A DNA stretch of 64,000 nucleotides. It comes from Blautia liquoris (lineage in GTDB: Bacteria > Bacillota > Clostridia > Lachnospirales > Lachnospiraceae). Under the pieces are notes generated by a model. That model was not told the origin of the DNA. It ran no database searches and worked only from the letters and a program-made list of their open reading frames with translations. The stretch lies in the NCBI RefSeq assembly GCF_015159595.1, contig NZ_CP063304.1, positions 2,976,001-3,040,000 on the forward strand, read 5' to 3'. The translations under genes were made by a program, and so were the position numbers. This document shows, in pieces, positions 50,832 to 59,101 of the stretch. The stretch's first letter is position 1; each line of letters starts with the position of its first letter.

Positions 50832-52585
50832 CAAAGAGGTTACAACATATTTTTGCCCTAAGTGAACGGGGTGCAAGGGATTTGGTAAAATCAACGCTGT
50901 GGACAGTGATCTGCAACATCGCCCTCATGCTTCCCATAGGTGTTGTCATGGCAACCGTCCAGCTGCTGCTGAACAGCACAGTCACCGGCGAAAGCCCCCT
51001 GTCACACTTTTGGCTCTATACGGGCTTGTCGGCTGCTCTTTTGGTGTTGCTTTATGTCCTGCACTATTTTCAATATGCGGCGCTATACAACGCCACCTTT
51101 TTAGAGAGTGCAAACCGCCGTATTGGCATTGCCGAAACCCTGCGGCGCCTGCCGCTGTCTTTCTTCGGTAAACGAGATTTGAGCGATTTGACTGCCACCA
51201 TGATTTCCGACTGTGCGCAGCTTGACCAAATGTTTTCTCATCACATACCTGTAGTGATTGCTTCCTGCATTTCCACAACCATAATCGGCATTATGCTGTT
51301 CATTATGAATTGGCGTATGGCGCTTGCCATCCTTTGGGTAGTCCCCGTTGCCTTAGTTTTAACGGTGGGTACTAAAAAGCTGCAGGATAAATACGGCAGC
51401 AGAAGTATTCTGAAAAAGCGGGCTGTTACCGACCATATACAGGAGGGTCTTGAGACCATTCGCAATATAAAGGCAGATAACTTAGAAGAAAGTTACCTTG
51501 CAGAACTGAACGAAAAAACACAAATTGCCGAACAAGGCTGCATACAAGCAGAGCTTGTAGGTGGTTCCTTCATTAGTACCGCACAAGCTTTTTTAAAGGT
51601 TGGCCTTGCCACAACCGTACTGGTGGGAATCACTCAGGTAACGTCTGGAAAGCTCGATTTTCTGTTTTTTCTCGGTTTCCTGTTTGCTGCCGCACGAATC
51701 TACGACCCGATTTCACAGACACTGCAAAATATAGCCGCCACCTTCAATGCGAAGCTCTATATTGACCGTATGCGTGCCATTCAGGAGGAACCGGTACAAA
51801 GCGGAACGGAACATTTCACCCCGGATGGGTTTGACATCGTGTTCAGCCATGTCAACTTTTCTTACCAGGGCGATGAAGAAGGCGTTTTAAAGGATGTATC
51901 CTTCTTGGCAAAGCAAGGCGAGGTCACTGCGCTGGTAGGACCCTCTGGCGGGGGGAAATCTACCGCTGCCAAATTGGCAGCCCGTTTCTGGGATGCCGGA
52001 GCCGGAAAGATTACCCTTGGGGGCGTAGATGTATCCTCGGTTGACCCGGAAACACTGCTGAAATACTACGCCATCGTGTTTCAGGACGTGGTGCTTTTCC
52101 GTGATACCATTATGGAAAACATCCGCCTTGGGCGGCGGGGCGCAAGTGATGAAGAGGTACTTGCCGCCGCCAAAGCCGCCCACTGCGACGAATTTGTGCA
52201 GGTGCTTCCCGGAAAATATGAGACGATGATTGGGGAAAACGGCGCAACGCTTTCCGGCGGGGAGCGCCAGCGTATCTCCATTGCCCGCGCATTACTAAAA
52301 AATTCCCCTATTGTTTTGCTGGATGAAGCCACCGCCAGTTTAGATGTGGAAAATGAGAGTGCAGTACAAAAGGCGCTTTCTCACCTGCTGCAAGGCAAAA
52401 CAGTTCTCATTATCGCCCACCGTATGCGTACCGTCGCAGGTGCCGATAAGATTGTGGTTCTGGAAGAGGGCAGAGTAGCCGAACAGGGCACTCCGGATGA
52501 GCTTATGAAAAACGGCAAATTCTTCCGCCGTATGGTACAGCTGCAGCAGGAAACCACCGCATGGACACTTGGAAACAACGTCTGA
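50828..52585 (+). CDS. ABC transporter, fused permease and ATPase (exporter fold), second subunit
   Basis: This 585-aa partner half-transporter starts at the ATG at 50828 after AAAGGAGG, overlapping the first gene (ATGA). Six transmembrane helices are followed by Walker A VGPSGGGKSTAAKLAA, signature LSGGERQRISIARALL and Walker B IVLLDEATASLDVENE. Both subunits keep complete catalytic motifs. A strong terminator follows directly. Codon usage looks richer in G/C third positions than the neighbouring genes, compatible with acquisition as a cassette together with the TetR gene. Confidence 0.9.
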   Translation: MTKRLQHIFALSERGARDLVKSTLWTVICNIALMLPIGVVMATVQLLLNSTVTGESPLSHFWLYTGLSAALLVLLYVLHYFQYAALYNATFLESANRRIGIAETLRRLPLSFFGKRDLSDLTATMISDCAQLDQMFSHHIPVVIASCISTTIIGIMLFIMNWRMALAILWVVPVALVLTVGTKKLQDKYGSRSILKKRAVTDHIQEGLETIRNIKADNLEESYLAELNEKTQIAEQGCIQAELVGGSFISTAQAFLKVGLATTVLVGITQVTSGKLDFLFFLGFLFAAARIYDPISQTLQNIAATFNAKLYIDRMRAIQEEPVQSGTEHFTPDGFDIVFSHVNFSYQGDEEGVLKDVSFLAKQGEVTALVGPSGGGKSTAAKLAARFWDAGAGKITLGGVDVSSVDPETLLKYYAIVFQDVVLFRDTIMENIRLGRRGASDEEVLAAAKAAHCDEFVQVLPGKYETMIGENGATLSGGERQRISIARALLKNSPIVLLDEATASLDVENESAVQKALSHLLQGKTVLIIAHRMRTVAGADKIVVLEEGRVAEQGTPDELMKNGKFFRRMVQLQQETTAWTLGNNV

Positions 52586-52597
52586 CACGAAAAACAT

Positions 52598-52882
52598 TCA
52601 TATGTGTATCAGCCGCCTCCGGGCGGCTGATTTTAGTTTTAATTCCTTATCCATACTCTCGCTTTTCCTTTCTCCGTCTAGAATCTCTTTCACTTCTACC
52701 TTATAGAACTCCGCCATTTGGATGAGAATACTTAAATCCGGCATATTCGTACCGGTTTCCCATCGGGAGATTGTTCTTCCTGACACACAAATAATTTCTG
52801 CAAGTTGTTCTTGTGTCAGTCCTTTGTCCTTACGAAGTGCCTTTAGAAATTCTCCTATCTTTTTTGCATCCATTCCTTTCAC
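52598..52882 (-). pseudogene. Truncated XRE-family helix-turn-helix regulator
   Basis: The first 75 residues are a normal XRE/Cro HTH (FLKALRKDKGLTQEQLAEII, SGRTISRWETGTNMPDLSIL) followed by the usual VKEILDGERKSESMDKEL. In related regulators this continues into a longer C-terminal region. Here it switches to KSAARRRLIHI and stops inside the terminator hairpin of the ABC cassette (52610-52629). The 3' part was probably lost when the cassette arrived. DNA binding could remain. The better start is the second Met (52873). Confidence 0.7.
52610..52640 (+). terminator. Terminator of the ABC cassette
   Basis: CAGCCGCC pairs with GGCGGCTG around a 4-nt loop and is followed by ATTTTAGTTTT, 25 nt after the ABC stop codon. 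Confidence 0.85.
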
Positions 52883-52993
52883 CTCCCCGTTCCTTTACAT
52901 ATTATCATAACCACTGACAGTAAAACATGACACCAAGCGAGAAATGTCTTGTTTTCACTATTAGACACAATTGTCTAGCAAACATTTTTTACT

Positions 52994-54057
52994 CTACAGT
53001 TTGCTTAGCTCATCCATCATTGCACGTCGGTTCCTATATTTCATTCTCCACTGTTCACTAATCCCTTCAACAATCTTTGAACCACCTTTAATCTTCTGCA
53101 TTCGTCGAAGCAATGATACCAGTTGCTTATAATTCTTTCTATCACTTGTATATGCTGCCATCTTATTTACTTCTGTCTCATACTTTATTAGCAATTGCTC
53201 TGGATAATCCTTTTTCAAAATACTTTCGTATTCCTGCAAAACATATAATCCATTGCTTTTCAACACAAATTCTAATAAACGGTCATATAGTTTTTCCTCT
53301 TTATATAAGTATTCAATGTGTGCATATTTCGGTAACTGTCTAAATATCGCTTCTCTTTGAACAATCCACTCTTCTGCTGTATATTGCTTTTTCAATTCTT
53401 TATACAAATCCAGATTCCCCGCTTCATACTCTAATACGAGTTTCCAAAGCTGGTTAATATAGTCCTCTTTCTTCCCCTGTTGCAAATAAATTTCTTTCTT
53501 CTTTTCACTATACTCAGAAACCAAGCCTCTGTAATCTCTATCCAATAAAATGCTTTCATCCAATACTCGAATTGCATTTTCGTAATCTTTTTTTCGCATA
53601 CAGAAATCTATATAGTATCTTCTTACAGAAGAATTTTTCCAATATTTTTTGCAGAAGTCAATGCATTTTTGTTCCGACTTAACATCTTCGCTCAGCAGTT
53701 CTAAATATCTCAACGCCCATTTGCCAACACCATAGCTCCTACTCCAATCAGAGTCTTTGCCATCAGATTTCTCAATCATCTGTTCAATAAAGGTAAGCTT
53801 ATCTCGTCTATACTTACTTTCTTTAAAATCCTCTATGATAATCTGTTCTATGTATTCTTCCAGATAATCTATAGTAGATCCATCCAGATGAGTCGTGAAC
53901 CACACAAACATTTTTTCCTTATCCTGAGCAGTTACTTTAGAAAGCAATTCTATCCAAAGCTGATATATTCTATCCGCAAGCATACCTCTGCATCATCACA
54001 AAAGTAGTCATGCCCTCTAGCCAAAATATGTGGTGCAAATAATTTTTCCCATTTCAT
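52994..54057 (-). pseudogene. Internally deleted SWIM zinc-finger family protein
   Basis: The long open frame (52994-53983, 329 codons) matches, from memory, the C-terminal helical-repeat half of clostridial SWIM zinc-finger proteins (AIRVLDESILLDRDYRGLVS; LYDRLLEFVLKSNGLYVLQE; KYRNRRAMMDELSKL). Directly upstream in another frame, an ATG at 54057 with GGAGAG before it encodes MKWEKLFAPHILARGHDYFC, the typical N terminus of the same family. The SWIM motif itself (CxCxnCxH) and perhaps 200 residues between are missing, and the junction shifts frame. The gene is therefore a deletion remnant. Confidence 0.75.
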
Positions 54058-54082
54058 CTATCTGTTCTCTCCAATACTTTTA

Positions 54083-54243
54083 CTATCTTCCTGCAAAATG
54101 CCCTATCGTATCCTTTAGGTCATCACTAAACTCTTCTAAATCTTCCATTGTAACTCCGTCATCTATCTGCACCGAGATTATCGCTGCAATTCCTTCGAAA
54201 GATTTCGAATCAAATCTTTCAACTGTCTTGACGATTTTATCAT
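54083..54243 (-). pseudogene. Remnant of AbiEii/AbiGii nucleotidyltransferase toxin gene
   Basis: The ATG at 54243 overlaps the AbiEi stop (TAATG) and encodes MIKSSRQLKDLIRNLSKE, the characteristic N terminus of AbiEii toxins, before a stop a few codons later. The following segment reads open in another frame (IISVQIDDGVTMEDLEEF to a stop at 54083). It may be a later piece of AbiEii or the tail of a different gene. The nucleotidyltransferase core is absent, so no toxin is made. Confidence 0.6.
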
Positions 54244-54590
54244 TATAAAAGTACCTCCAAATATTGTCTTAAAATTTTATCTACACGAAACTCTTTTGCA
54301 TATTGCATCAGCGTCCGTAATTTTTTATCTTTCCTTTTTGCATATTGCTTCAAAGCATCCTGAAATGTTTGAATTTCAATATTGCTTCTATTTCGAATCA
54401 AATCACAAATTGTTCGCTCCATATCATACACTGGAACCTCATGACCAAAGGATGTCTTCATCATAGTCTTTCCTAGTTCATGCAGCTCTTTTTTTACCGT
54501 ATATACCTGAATCCCATCTGCTCGTAATTTTGATGGATTATATCCAGTCTTTACTGTTGTCGCGTATTCCATCGGTTCTCGATCAGAAAC
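54243..54590 (-). pseudogene. N-terminally truncated AbiEi antitoxin
   Basis: The frame from SDREPMEYATTVKTGYNPSK through YDMERTICDLIRNRSNIEIQ to LRQYLEVLL matches, from memory, the C-terminal two thirds of type IV AbiEi antitoxins. The N-terminal winged-helix DNA-binding domain (about 80-90 residues) is missing; upstream of SDREP the frame runs into unrelated sequence and a stop. An ATG at 54572 leaves 109 codons. With the AbiEii remnant downstream this marks a dead AbiE system. Confidence 0.7.
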
Positions 54591-54657
54591 AGGAGCAGTT
54601 CTGTGACCAGAGCAAGGTCATTAACAACTTCAATTCCCCTACAATCTAGAAGTATCT

Positions 54658-55002
54658 TTAAACAAAGCCTACCCAAATTCCAACTACTATAAGTAATATA
54701 CCAAGTATCCTTCCCGCAATTCTTGATTTCTGGTATCCTAAAAGAGCACCCGTTTCAGGCGTAACAAATGGTAGTACAGCAGCAACTATACCCATTACTA
54801 TAATTCCGCCTCCAATAATGAAGTCACTATTTGATAAAACTCCATAAATCATAACAAGAAATCCAATAATTATTCCGATAATAAAATATTTGATTTTACC
54901 TTCAGCTTTTTCAATATTCTTTGTATAGTTGTTTTCACATTTATTGCAACAAAACTCAAAACTGTTACTTATTTCTCTGCCACAATATTTGCATTTTTTC
55001 AC
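54658..55002 (-). CDS. Small membrane protein with N-terminal zinc ribbon
   Basis: This 114-aa protein starts with a four-Cys zinc ribbon (KKCKYCGREISNSFEFCCNK, with a further Cys in KCEN). Hydrophobic segments follow: YFIIGIIIGFLVMIYGVL, DFIIGGGIIVMGIVAAVLPF and GRILGILLIVVGIWVGFV. No family was recognised. The zinc ribbon plus membrane helices recall short DUF2116-like proteins. The ATG is preceded by CGAGGTGAC. It appears intact amid remnants. Confidence 0.65.
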   Translation of the reverse strand: MKKCKYCGREISNSFEFCCNKCENNYTKNIEKAEGKIKYFIIGIIIGFLVMIYGVLSNSDFIIGGGIIVMGIVAAVLPFVTPETGALLGYQKSRIAGRILGILLIVVGIWVGFV

Positions 55003-55063
55003 TTTGTGTCACCTCGACAACTTCTTAATTTTCAGTTCTACAAACTGGGATTTGTAAGTTTCG

Positions 55064-55834
55064 TTATTGTTTGTTCATAGATGCGACCATCTCTGATGAT
55101 TTCACAGTCATTTGAACCCAAGCGGGTTTAAATCCGCTCCTAATCGCGTTTCTGGCTGATTTTATATTTGACCATGCACAACAATAAAATGGTACCTTTC
55201 CGCGGTTAATAATTTCGATAGCCAATCTACTCGTAAGTGCTGATGCAATTCCTTGTTTGCGATACTCAGGTAGCACATCTACACCAATTTGCCACATAGT
55301 ATCACAATCAGCAGAACATGCCGCTAATCCAATCAATCTTCCTTTCTCATACGCACCGACTCCAAGTACATCAAGTTCCTTTCTGTCTTCGCAAAGGGCA
55401 TTACTCCATTCTGCCTTGTATAAATCCTTAAAATCCTCTGCAAAAAGAACTTTAGTTTCATACTTACATGGCAATGCTACTAAATCTTCAACATCAGGAA
55501 GAAAATATTCCGCCATAAAACAAACTCTATAGCCATCTTTTTGAAATGCATCATTAAGGATATGCATATTAGGTGTTTCAAAACAATGTTCTACTGCATA
55601 TGTATTGATATAATCTGAAACAGTAGCCATATACTTTTCATCTACCGTTGCAACTATATTATTTCCATATGAAATCAAGTCACAAATATGTGGAAGTTTT
55701 AAGTATCTTCGTGCATTAACATTTTCTTTCGATACCGTGACAACATTTTGACACTGTTTAAAATCTTCCACCTTGCAATTTGAGTCTATAGCAGATTGTT
55801 CCATAGCAATCTGAATAATCATTTCATTTGTCAT
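55064..55834 (-). CDS. GNAT family N-acetyltransferase
   Basis: This 256-aa protein has a C-terminal GNAT domain. GVGAYEKGRLIGLAACSADC and MWQIGVDVLPEYRKQGIASA contain the acetyl-CoA pyrophosphate loop (RKQGIA), and FYCCAWSNIKSARNAIRSGF is the usual final strand/helix. The N-terminal 120 residues form an additional domain, as in GCN5-related enzymes of the GNAT_acetyltran type. Substrate unknown. It lies 61 nt upstream of the zinc-ribbon gene on the same strand. No ribosome site is strong (GGGAATT). Confidence 0.85.
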   Translation of the reverse strand: MTNEMIIQIAMEQSAIDSNCKVEDFKQCQNVVTVSKENVNARRYLKLPHICDLISYGNNIVATVDEKYMATVSDYINTYAVEHCFETPNMHILNDAFQKDGYRVCFMAEYFLPDVEDLVALPCKYETKVLFAEDFKDLYKAEWSNALCEDRKELDVLGVGAYEKGRLIGLAACSADCDTMWQIGVDVLPEYRKQGIASALTSRLAIEIINRGKVPFYCCAWSNIKSARNAIRSGFKPAWVQMTVKSSEMVASMNKQ

Positions 55835-56104
55835 AATAATTCCCTTTCAATTATACAAACTTTAATTTGTTGCTTACATTATACTTCATCAACATAAAGA
55901 ATGGAAGATTATTTGTGCCAGAGTTCCAGCTTAAACCTTGTAACGCACATTTCCACAAAATCAATTTCAACTTTTCTTATATCGCATTACCTACAGAACA
56001 TTCACCTAATCCCAAAAGGCCTGCCAAAGCTATTTTCTTTTCCTATATAAAACTATTCTCTTTGAATTACAATCCCCAAAAGTAACGTCTAGACTTTGCT
56101 TTTT

Positions 56105-56356
56105 TTACATAGATTTGATTTCTTCAACTCTCTTTATCCGTCCTGCAATTTTCGTATAATATTCTTTCAATTTTGGATCTGTTCGTAATGGAAATTTTTC
56201 AAGATTTCTCAATAATTCCAGACCATATTTATCTTTTAACAATATACGAATTTTAAACAAATACGTATAGTACTTCAGCATCAATCGCTCAGAATTTTCT
56301 TCATCAAGGGTATAATGTAAATCCTTAATTCTTGGACGATTAGACAGTAAAAGGAC
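56105..56356 (-). pseudogene. C-terminal fragment of an unidentified protein
   Basis: An 83-codon open stretch, bounded upstream by a stop and lacking a start codon, encodes a coherent helical sequence (RPRIKDLHYTLDEENSERLM, YYTYLFKIRILLKDKYGLEL, FPLRTDPKLKEYYTKIAGRI) and ends in SM-stop. Composition is typical of genuine coding DNA in this genome. I do not recognise the family. The flanking 55835-56104 and 56357-56510 hold nothing recognisable. Confidence 0.45.
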
Positions 56357-56518
56357 TCAATGTTTTGATAGTTGCACATTCTTTGATATTTCATACCTTA
56401 TTATGACATCATTGGATATTCCATTGCACGAGGAGTGTGAACCAAACTTTATTTTCAAAGAACCAAGATATCCTGATGCATAATATTCTAGGTATCAAAA
56501 AGGTATCACACCCCACAG

Positions 56519-56563
56519 AAAAGCCCCAAGGACCGCGTAAATACGCCATTCTTGGGGCTTTGT
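56519..56563 (-). terminator. Terminator of guaA
   Basis: On the minus strand AAAGCCCCAAG pairs with CTTGGGGCTTTT, directly after the guaA stop codon. Confidence 0.85.
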
Positions 56564-56566
56564 TCT

Positions 56567-57859
56567 CTATTCAAACTCAATTGTGGCCGGTGGCTTTGGT
56601 GACATATCGAAGCAGACTCTGTTTACATTGTCAACTTCGTCCAGAATACGACTTGTGATGGTTTCAAGGACATCCCAGTCCACTTTCTCGATCGTGGCTG
56701 TCATCGCATCCACAGTGTTGATTGCGCGGATGATAACCATATAGTCAAAACTGCGGGCATGATTTTTCATACCGACGGACTTAAAATCAGGAACCACGGT
56801 AAAATACTGCCATACTCGTCTGTCCAGCCCCGCTTTTTCGAATTCATCCCGTAAGATCGCATCGGATTCACGCACAGCCTCCAGGCGGTCTCTTGTAATA
56901 GCGCCAAGGCATCTAACTCCAAGCCCCGGTCCCGGAAATGGCTGACGATTGACCATGTAATCTGGCAGTCCAAGCTCTGTTCCACATGCCCGAACCTCGT
57001 CTTTGAATAACTGTTTTAAAGGCTCCACCAGTTCAAACTGCATATCCTTGGGCAGTCCCCCGACGTTATGATGGGATTTCACCATCTTTGCCGTCTTTGT
57101 TCCGCTCTCGATAATATCTGGATAAATGGTCCCCTGTCCCAGGTAATGAATGCCGTCAAGCTTCATTGCCTCCTCGTCGAAGACACGTATGAATTCATTT
57201 CCAATAATCTTTCTCTTATTCTCCGGATCCGAGACGCCTTCCAGCTTACTAAGAAAGCGTTCAGAAGCGTCCACATAGACAAGATTTGCATGGAGTTGTT
57301 TCTGGAATACCTCAACAACGCTTTCAGATTCACCTTTCCGCATCAGACCATGATTTACATGTACACAGACCAGCTGCTGTCCGATTGCCTTTATGAGCAA
57401 AGCGGCAACCACAGAGGAATCCACGCCGCCGGATAACGCGAGAAGTACCTTCTTGTCCCCGATCTCCTCTCTTAGGCTTTCTACCTGTTCACTGATAAAG
57501 TTTCTCATATTCCAGTTTGCCTCTGCTTTACAGTCGCCAAATACAAACTGTTTCAATTTTTCATCTGATGGCATCTCATCAAACTGCTGCCTACATTTTG
57601 CCGTTGGATGATCCACCGAAATCATAGGAACGCCACAATTATAGATCGCAGAATCCACATCCACAGCTTTTCCTTCCACAATCCGGTTTTCACCGCCATT
57701 TAATATAATACCTCTGACATGATCCATGTTCTTCAACTCCTCTACCGTGATATCAAAAGGATGAATCTCACTGTAAACTCCCAGTTTTCGAACTGCCCTT
57801 GCCAAATCTGTGTTTTTTGTGCTTCCCAAATCTAATATGATAATTCTGTCTTCTTTCAC
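56567..57859 (-). CDS. guaA: GMP synthase with degenerate, shortened glutaminase domain
   Basis: This 430-aa protein keeps a complete ATP-pyrophosphatase half: P-loop LALSGGVDSSVVAALL at about 140-155, GQGTIYPDIIESG, KSHHNVGGLP, and the C-terminal dimerisation domain with RQPFPGPGLG ending SPKPPATIEFE. The N-terminal class I glutaminase is cut from about 200 to 120 residues. It starts ILDLGSTKNTDLARAVRKLG and GIILNGGE, but GVPMISVDHP replaces the nucleophile motif G-x-C-Y-G-M-Q, and the catalytic His-Glu segment is gone. It should aminate XMP from ammonia, or need a separate glutaminase. Confidence 0.9.
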   Translation of the reverse strand: MKEDRIIILDLGSTKNTDLARAVRKLGVYSEIHPFDITVEELKNMDHVRGIILNGGENRIVEGKAVDVDSAIYNCGVPMISVDHPTAKCRQQFDEMPSDEKLKQFVFGDCKAEANWNMRNFISEQVESLREEIGDKKVLLALSGGVDSSVVAALLIKAIGQQLVCVHVNHGLMRKGESESVVEVFQKQLHANLVYVDASERFLSKLEGVSDPENKRKIIGNEFIRVFDEEAMKLDGIHYLGQGTIYPDIIESGTKTAKMVKSHHNVGGLPKDMQFELVEPLKQLFKDEVRACGTELGLPDYMVNRQPFPGPGLGVRCLGAITRDRLEAVRESDAILRDEFEKAGLDRRVWQYFTVVPDFKSVGMKNHARSFDYMVIIRAINTVDAMTATIEKVDWDVLETITSRILDEVDNVNRVCFDMSPKPPATIEFE

Positions 57860-58049
57860 TTCATTCTCCCTTCGTATTCCACCGAAACATCCTGATCTCT
57901 GAAATCTTATCTATCCGACAAACACTGATAAGTCATAGATACCGTAGTGTAGATACGATAAATATTTTTCATATTTATATGATAGCAAAAACAAAGTATG
58001 TTATCAACTATAAATCACGCAATCAGGCCGATGAAAAACGTCAGTTTGG

Positions 58050-58077
58050 TTGCTTATTTTTCAAAATTTGTTATAAT
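58050..58077 (+). promoter_or_regulatory. Predicted promoter of the cooC-like gene
   Basis: TTGCTT (58050-58055) and TATAAT (58072-58077) are 16 nt apart, about 40 nt before the start codon. The remaining 190 bp towards guaA showed no riboswitch that I could recognise. Confidence 0.5.
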
Positions 58078-58115
58078 AAAGACAAGGCAATAGTGGATAA
58101 GGAGGATATCAGTTA

Positions 58116-58886
58116 ATGGCACATGTAATAGCTGTCGCCGGAAAAGGCGGAGTAGGTAAAACCACACTATGTGGATTAATCATTCAATATTTATGTGAAA
58201 GCGGAAAATCACCAGTATTAGCGGTTGACGCAGATGCGAATTCCAACTTGAACGAAGTGCTCGGAGTAAAGGCCGGTCCAACCTTAGGTCAGGTTCGCGA
58301 GGAGATCGAACGAGCAGGAGTTGATAAAGATTCTCCCATACCGAATGGGATGACGAAGGCAGATTATCTCCAGATGCGTCTGGAGGATGCACTGACAGAG
58401 GAGGATGATTACGATCTCATGATCATGGGACGTTCTCAGGGACAGGGCTGTTACTGCTATGTCAATGGTCTGCTGCAGGCCCAGATACAAAAACTTCAGG
58501 GGAATTATCCCTATATTCTGGTAGACAACGAAGCTGGGATGGAACATATCAGCCGCGGAATACTCCCCCAGATGGACACGATGATCGTGGTCAGCGACTG
58601 TTCAAGAAGGGGTGTGGAGGCCGCTGGCCGCATCGCAGCATTGGTTCATGAATGTCACATGAAACCCAAAACCATGGGGCTGATCATAAATCGTGCGCCA
58701 AACGGCGAGTTAAACCAGGGGATTCAGGATGCAATCAAAGAACAGGGACTTACCCTGTTGGGTATCGTCCCACACGATGAGGCAGTCTACAACTTCGACT
58801 GCGACGGAAAAGCAATCGTAAATCTCCCCAAAGATTCACTGGTGAAAAAAGCACTGACGGACATCATCGAAAAGCTTGATCTTTAA
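58116..58886 (+). CDS. cooC: CooC/AcsF-type nickel-insertion ATPase (MinD/ParA superfamily)
   Basis: This 256-aa P-loop ATPase has a deviant Walker A GKGGVGKTT, DADANSNLN after it, and the family's Cys-x-Cys motif in GQGCYCYVNGLLQ. CooC and AcsF dimerise through these Cys residues and help insert nickel into carbon monoxide dehydrogenase/acetyl-CoA synthase. The switch region VDNEAGMEHISRG also matches. A ribosome site (AAGGAGG, 58099-58105) precedes the ATG. No CODH/ACS gene lies in the window, so the client is elsewhere; the Wood-Ljungdahl pathway of an acetogen is an inference. Confidence 0.88.
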   Translation: MAHVIAVAGKGGVGKTTLCGLIIQYLCESGKSPVLAVDADANSNLNEVLGVKAGPTLGQVREEIERAGVDKDSPIPNGMTKADYLQMRLEDALTEEDDYDLMIMGRSQGQGCYCYVNGLLQAQIQKLQGNYPYILVDNEAGMEHISRGILPQMDTMIVVSDCSRRGVEAAGRIAALVHECHMKPKTMGLIINRAPNGELNQGIQDAIKEQGLTLLGIVPHDEAVYNFDCDGKAIVNLPKDSLVKKALTDIIEKLDL

Positions 58887-58916
58887 TAAACTAGATACGA
58901 TCAGTTTCACTCACCA

Positions 58917-58978
58917 GAAGGTTTCTTTCTGTCAAAGGGTATGATTATCCTCTGACAAAAAGGAGCCTTTCTTTTTTA
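58917..58978 (+). terminator. Terminator of the cooC-like gene
   Basis: A long imperfect hairpin (AGAAGGTTTCTTTCTGTCA with TGACAAAAAGGAGCCTTTCT) is followed by TTTTTT. Confidence 0.7.
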
Positions 58979-59016
58979 TCATAAGGATTGATAAGAATAC
59001 ATTCCCCTTCGTATAG

Positions 59017-59052
59017 AACAGACCGGATTCCTCATCTTGAATCCGGCCTGTT
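59017..59052. terminator. Hairpin between the cooC-like and CAP-domain genes
   Basis: AACAGACCGGATTC pairs with GAATCCGGCCTGTT around an 8-nt loop. It is placed to terminate the leftward CAP-domain gene; T runs are short. Confidence 0.55.
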
Positions 59053-59101
59053 TGTGTATTTCTCAATGTCACAAAGGTATCTAGATAAATTTCAGAAAAT
59101 T

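Noticed and set aside
57860-58115. Purine or other riboswitch upstream of guaA
   Set aside because: Palindromic pieces are present, but the conserved purine-aptamer loop sequences are not seen.
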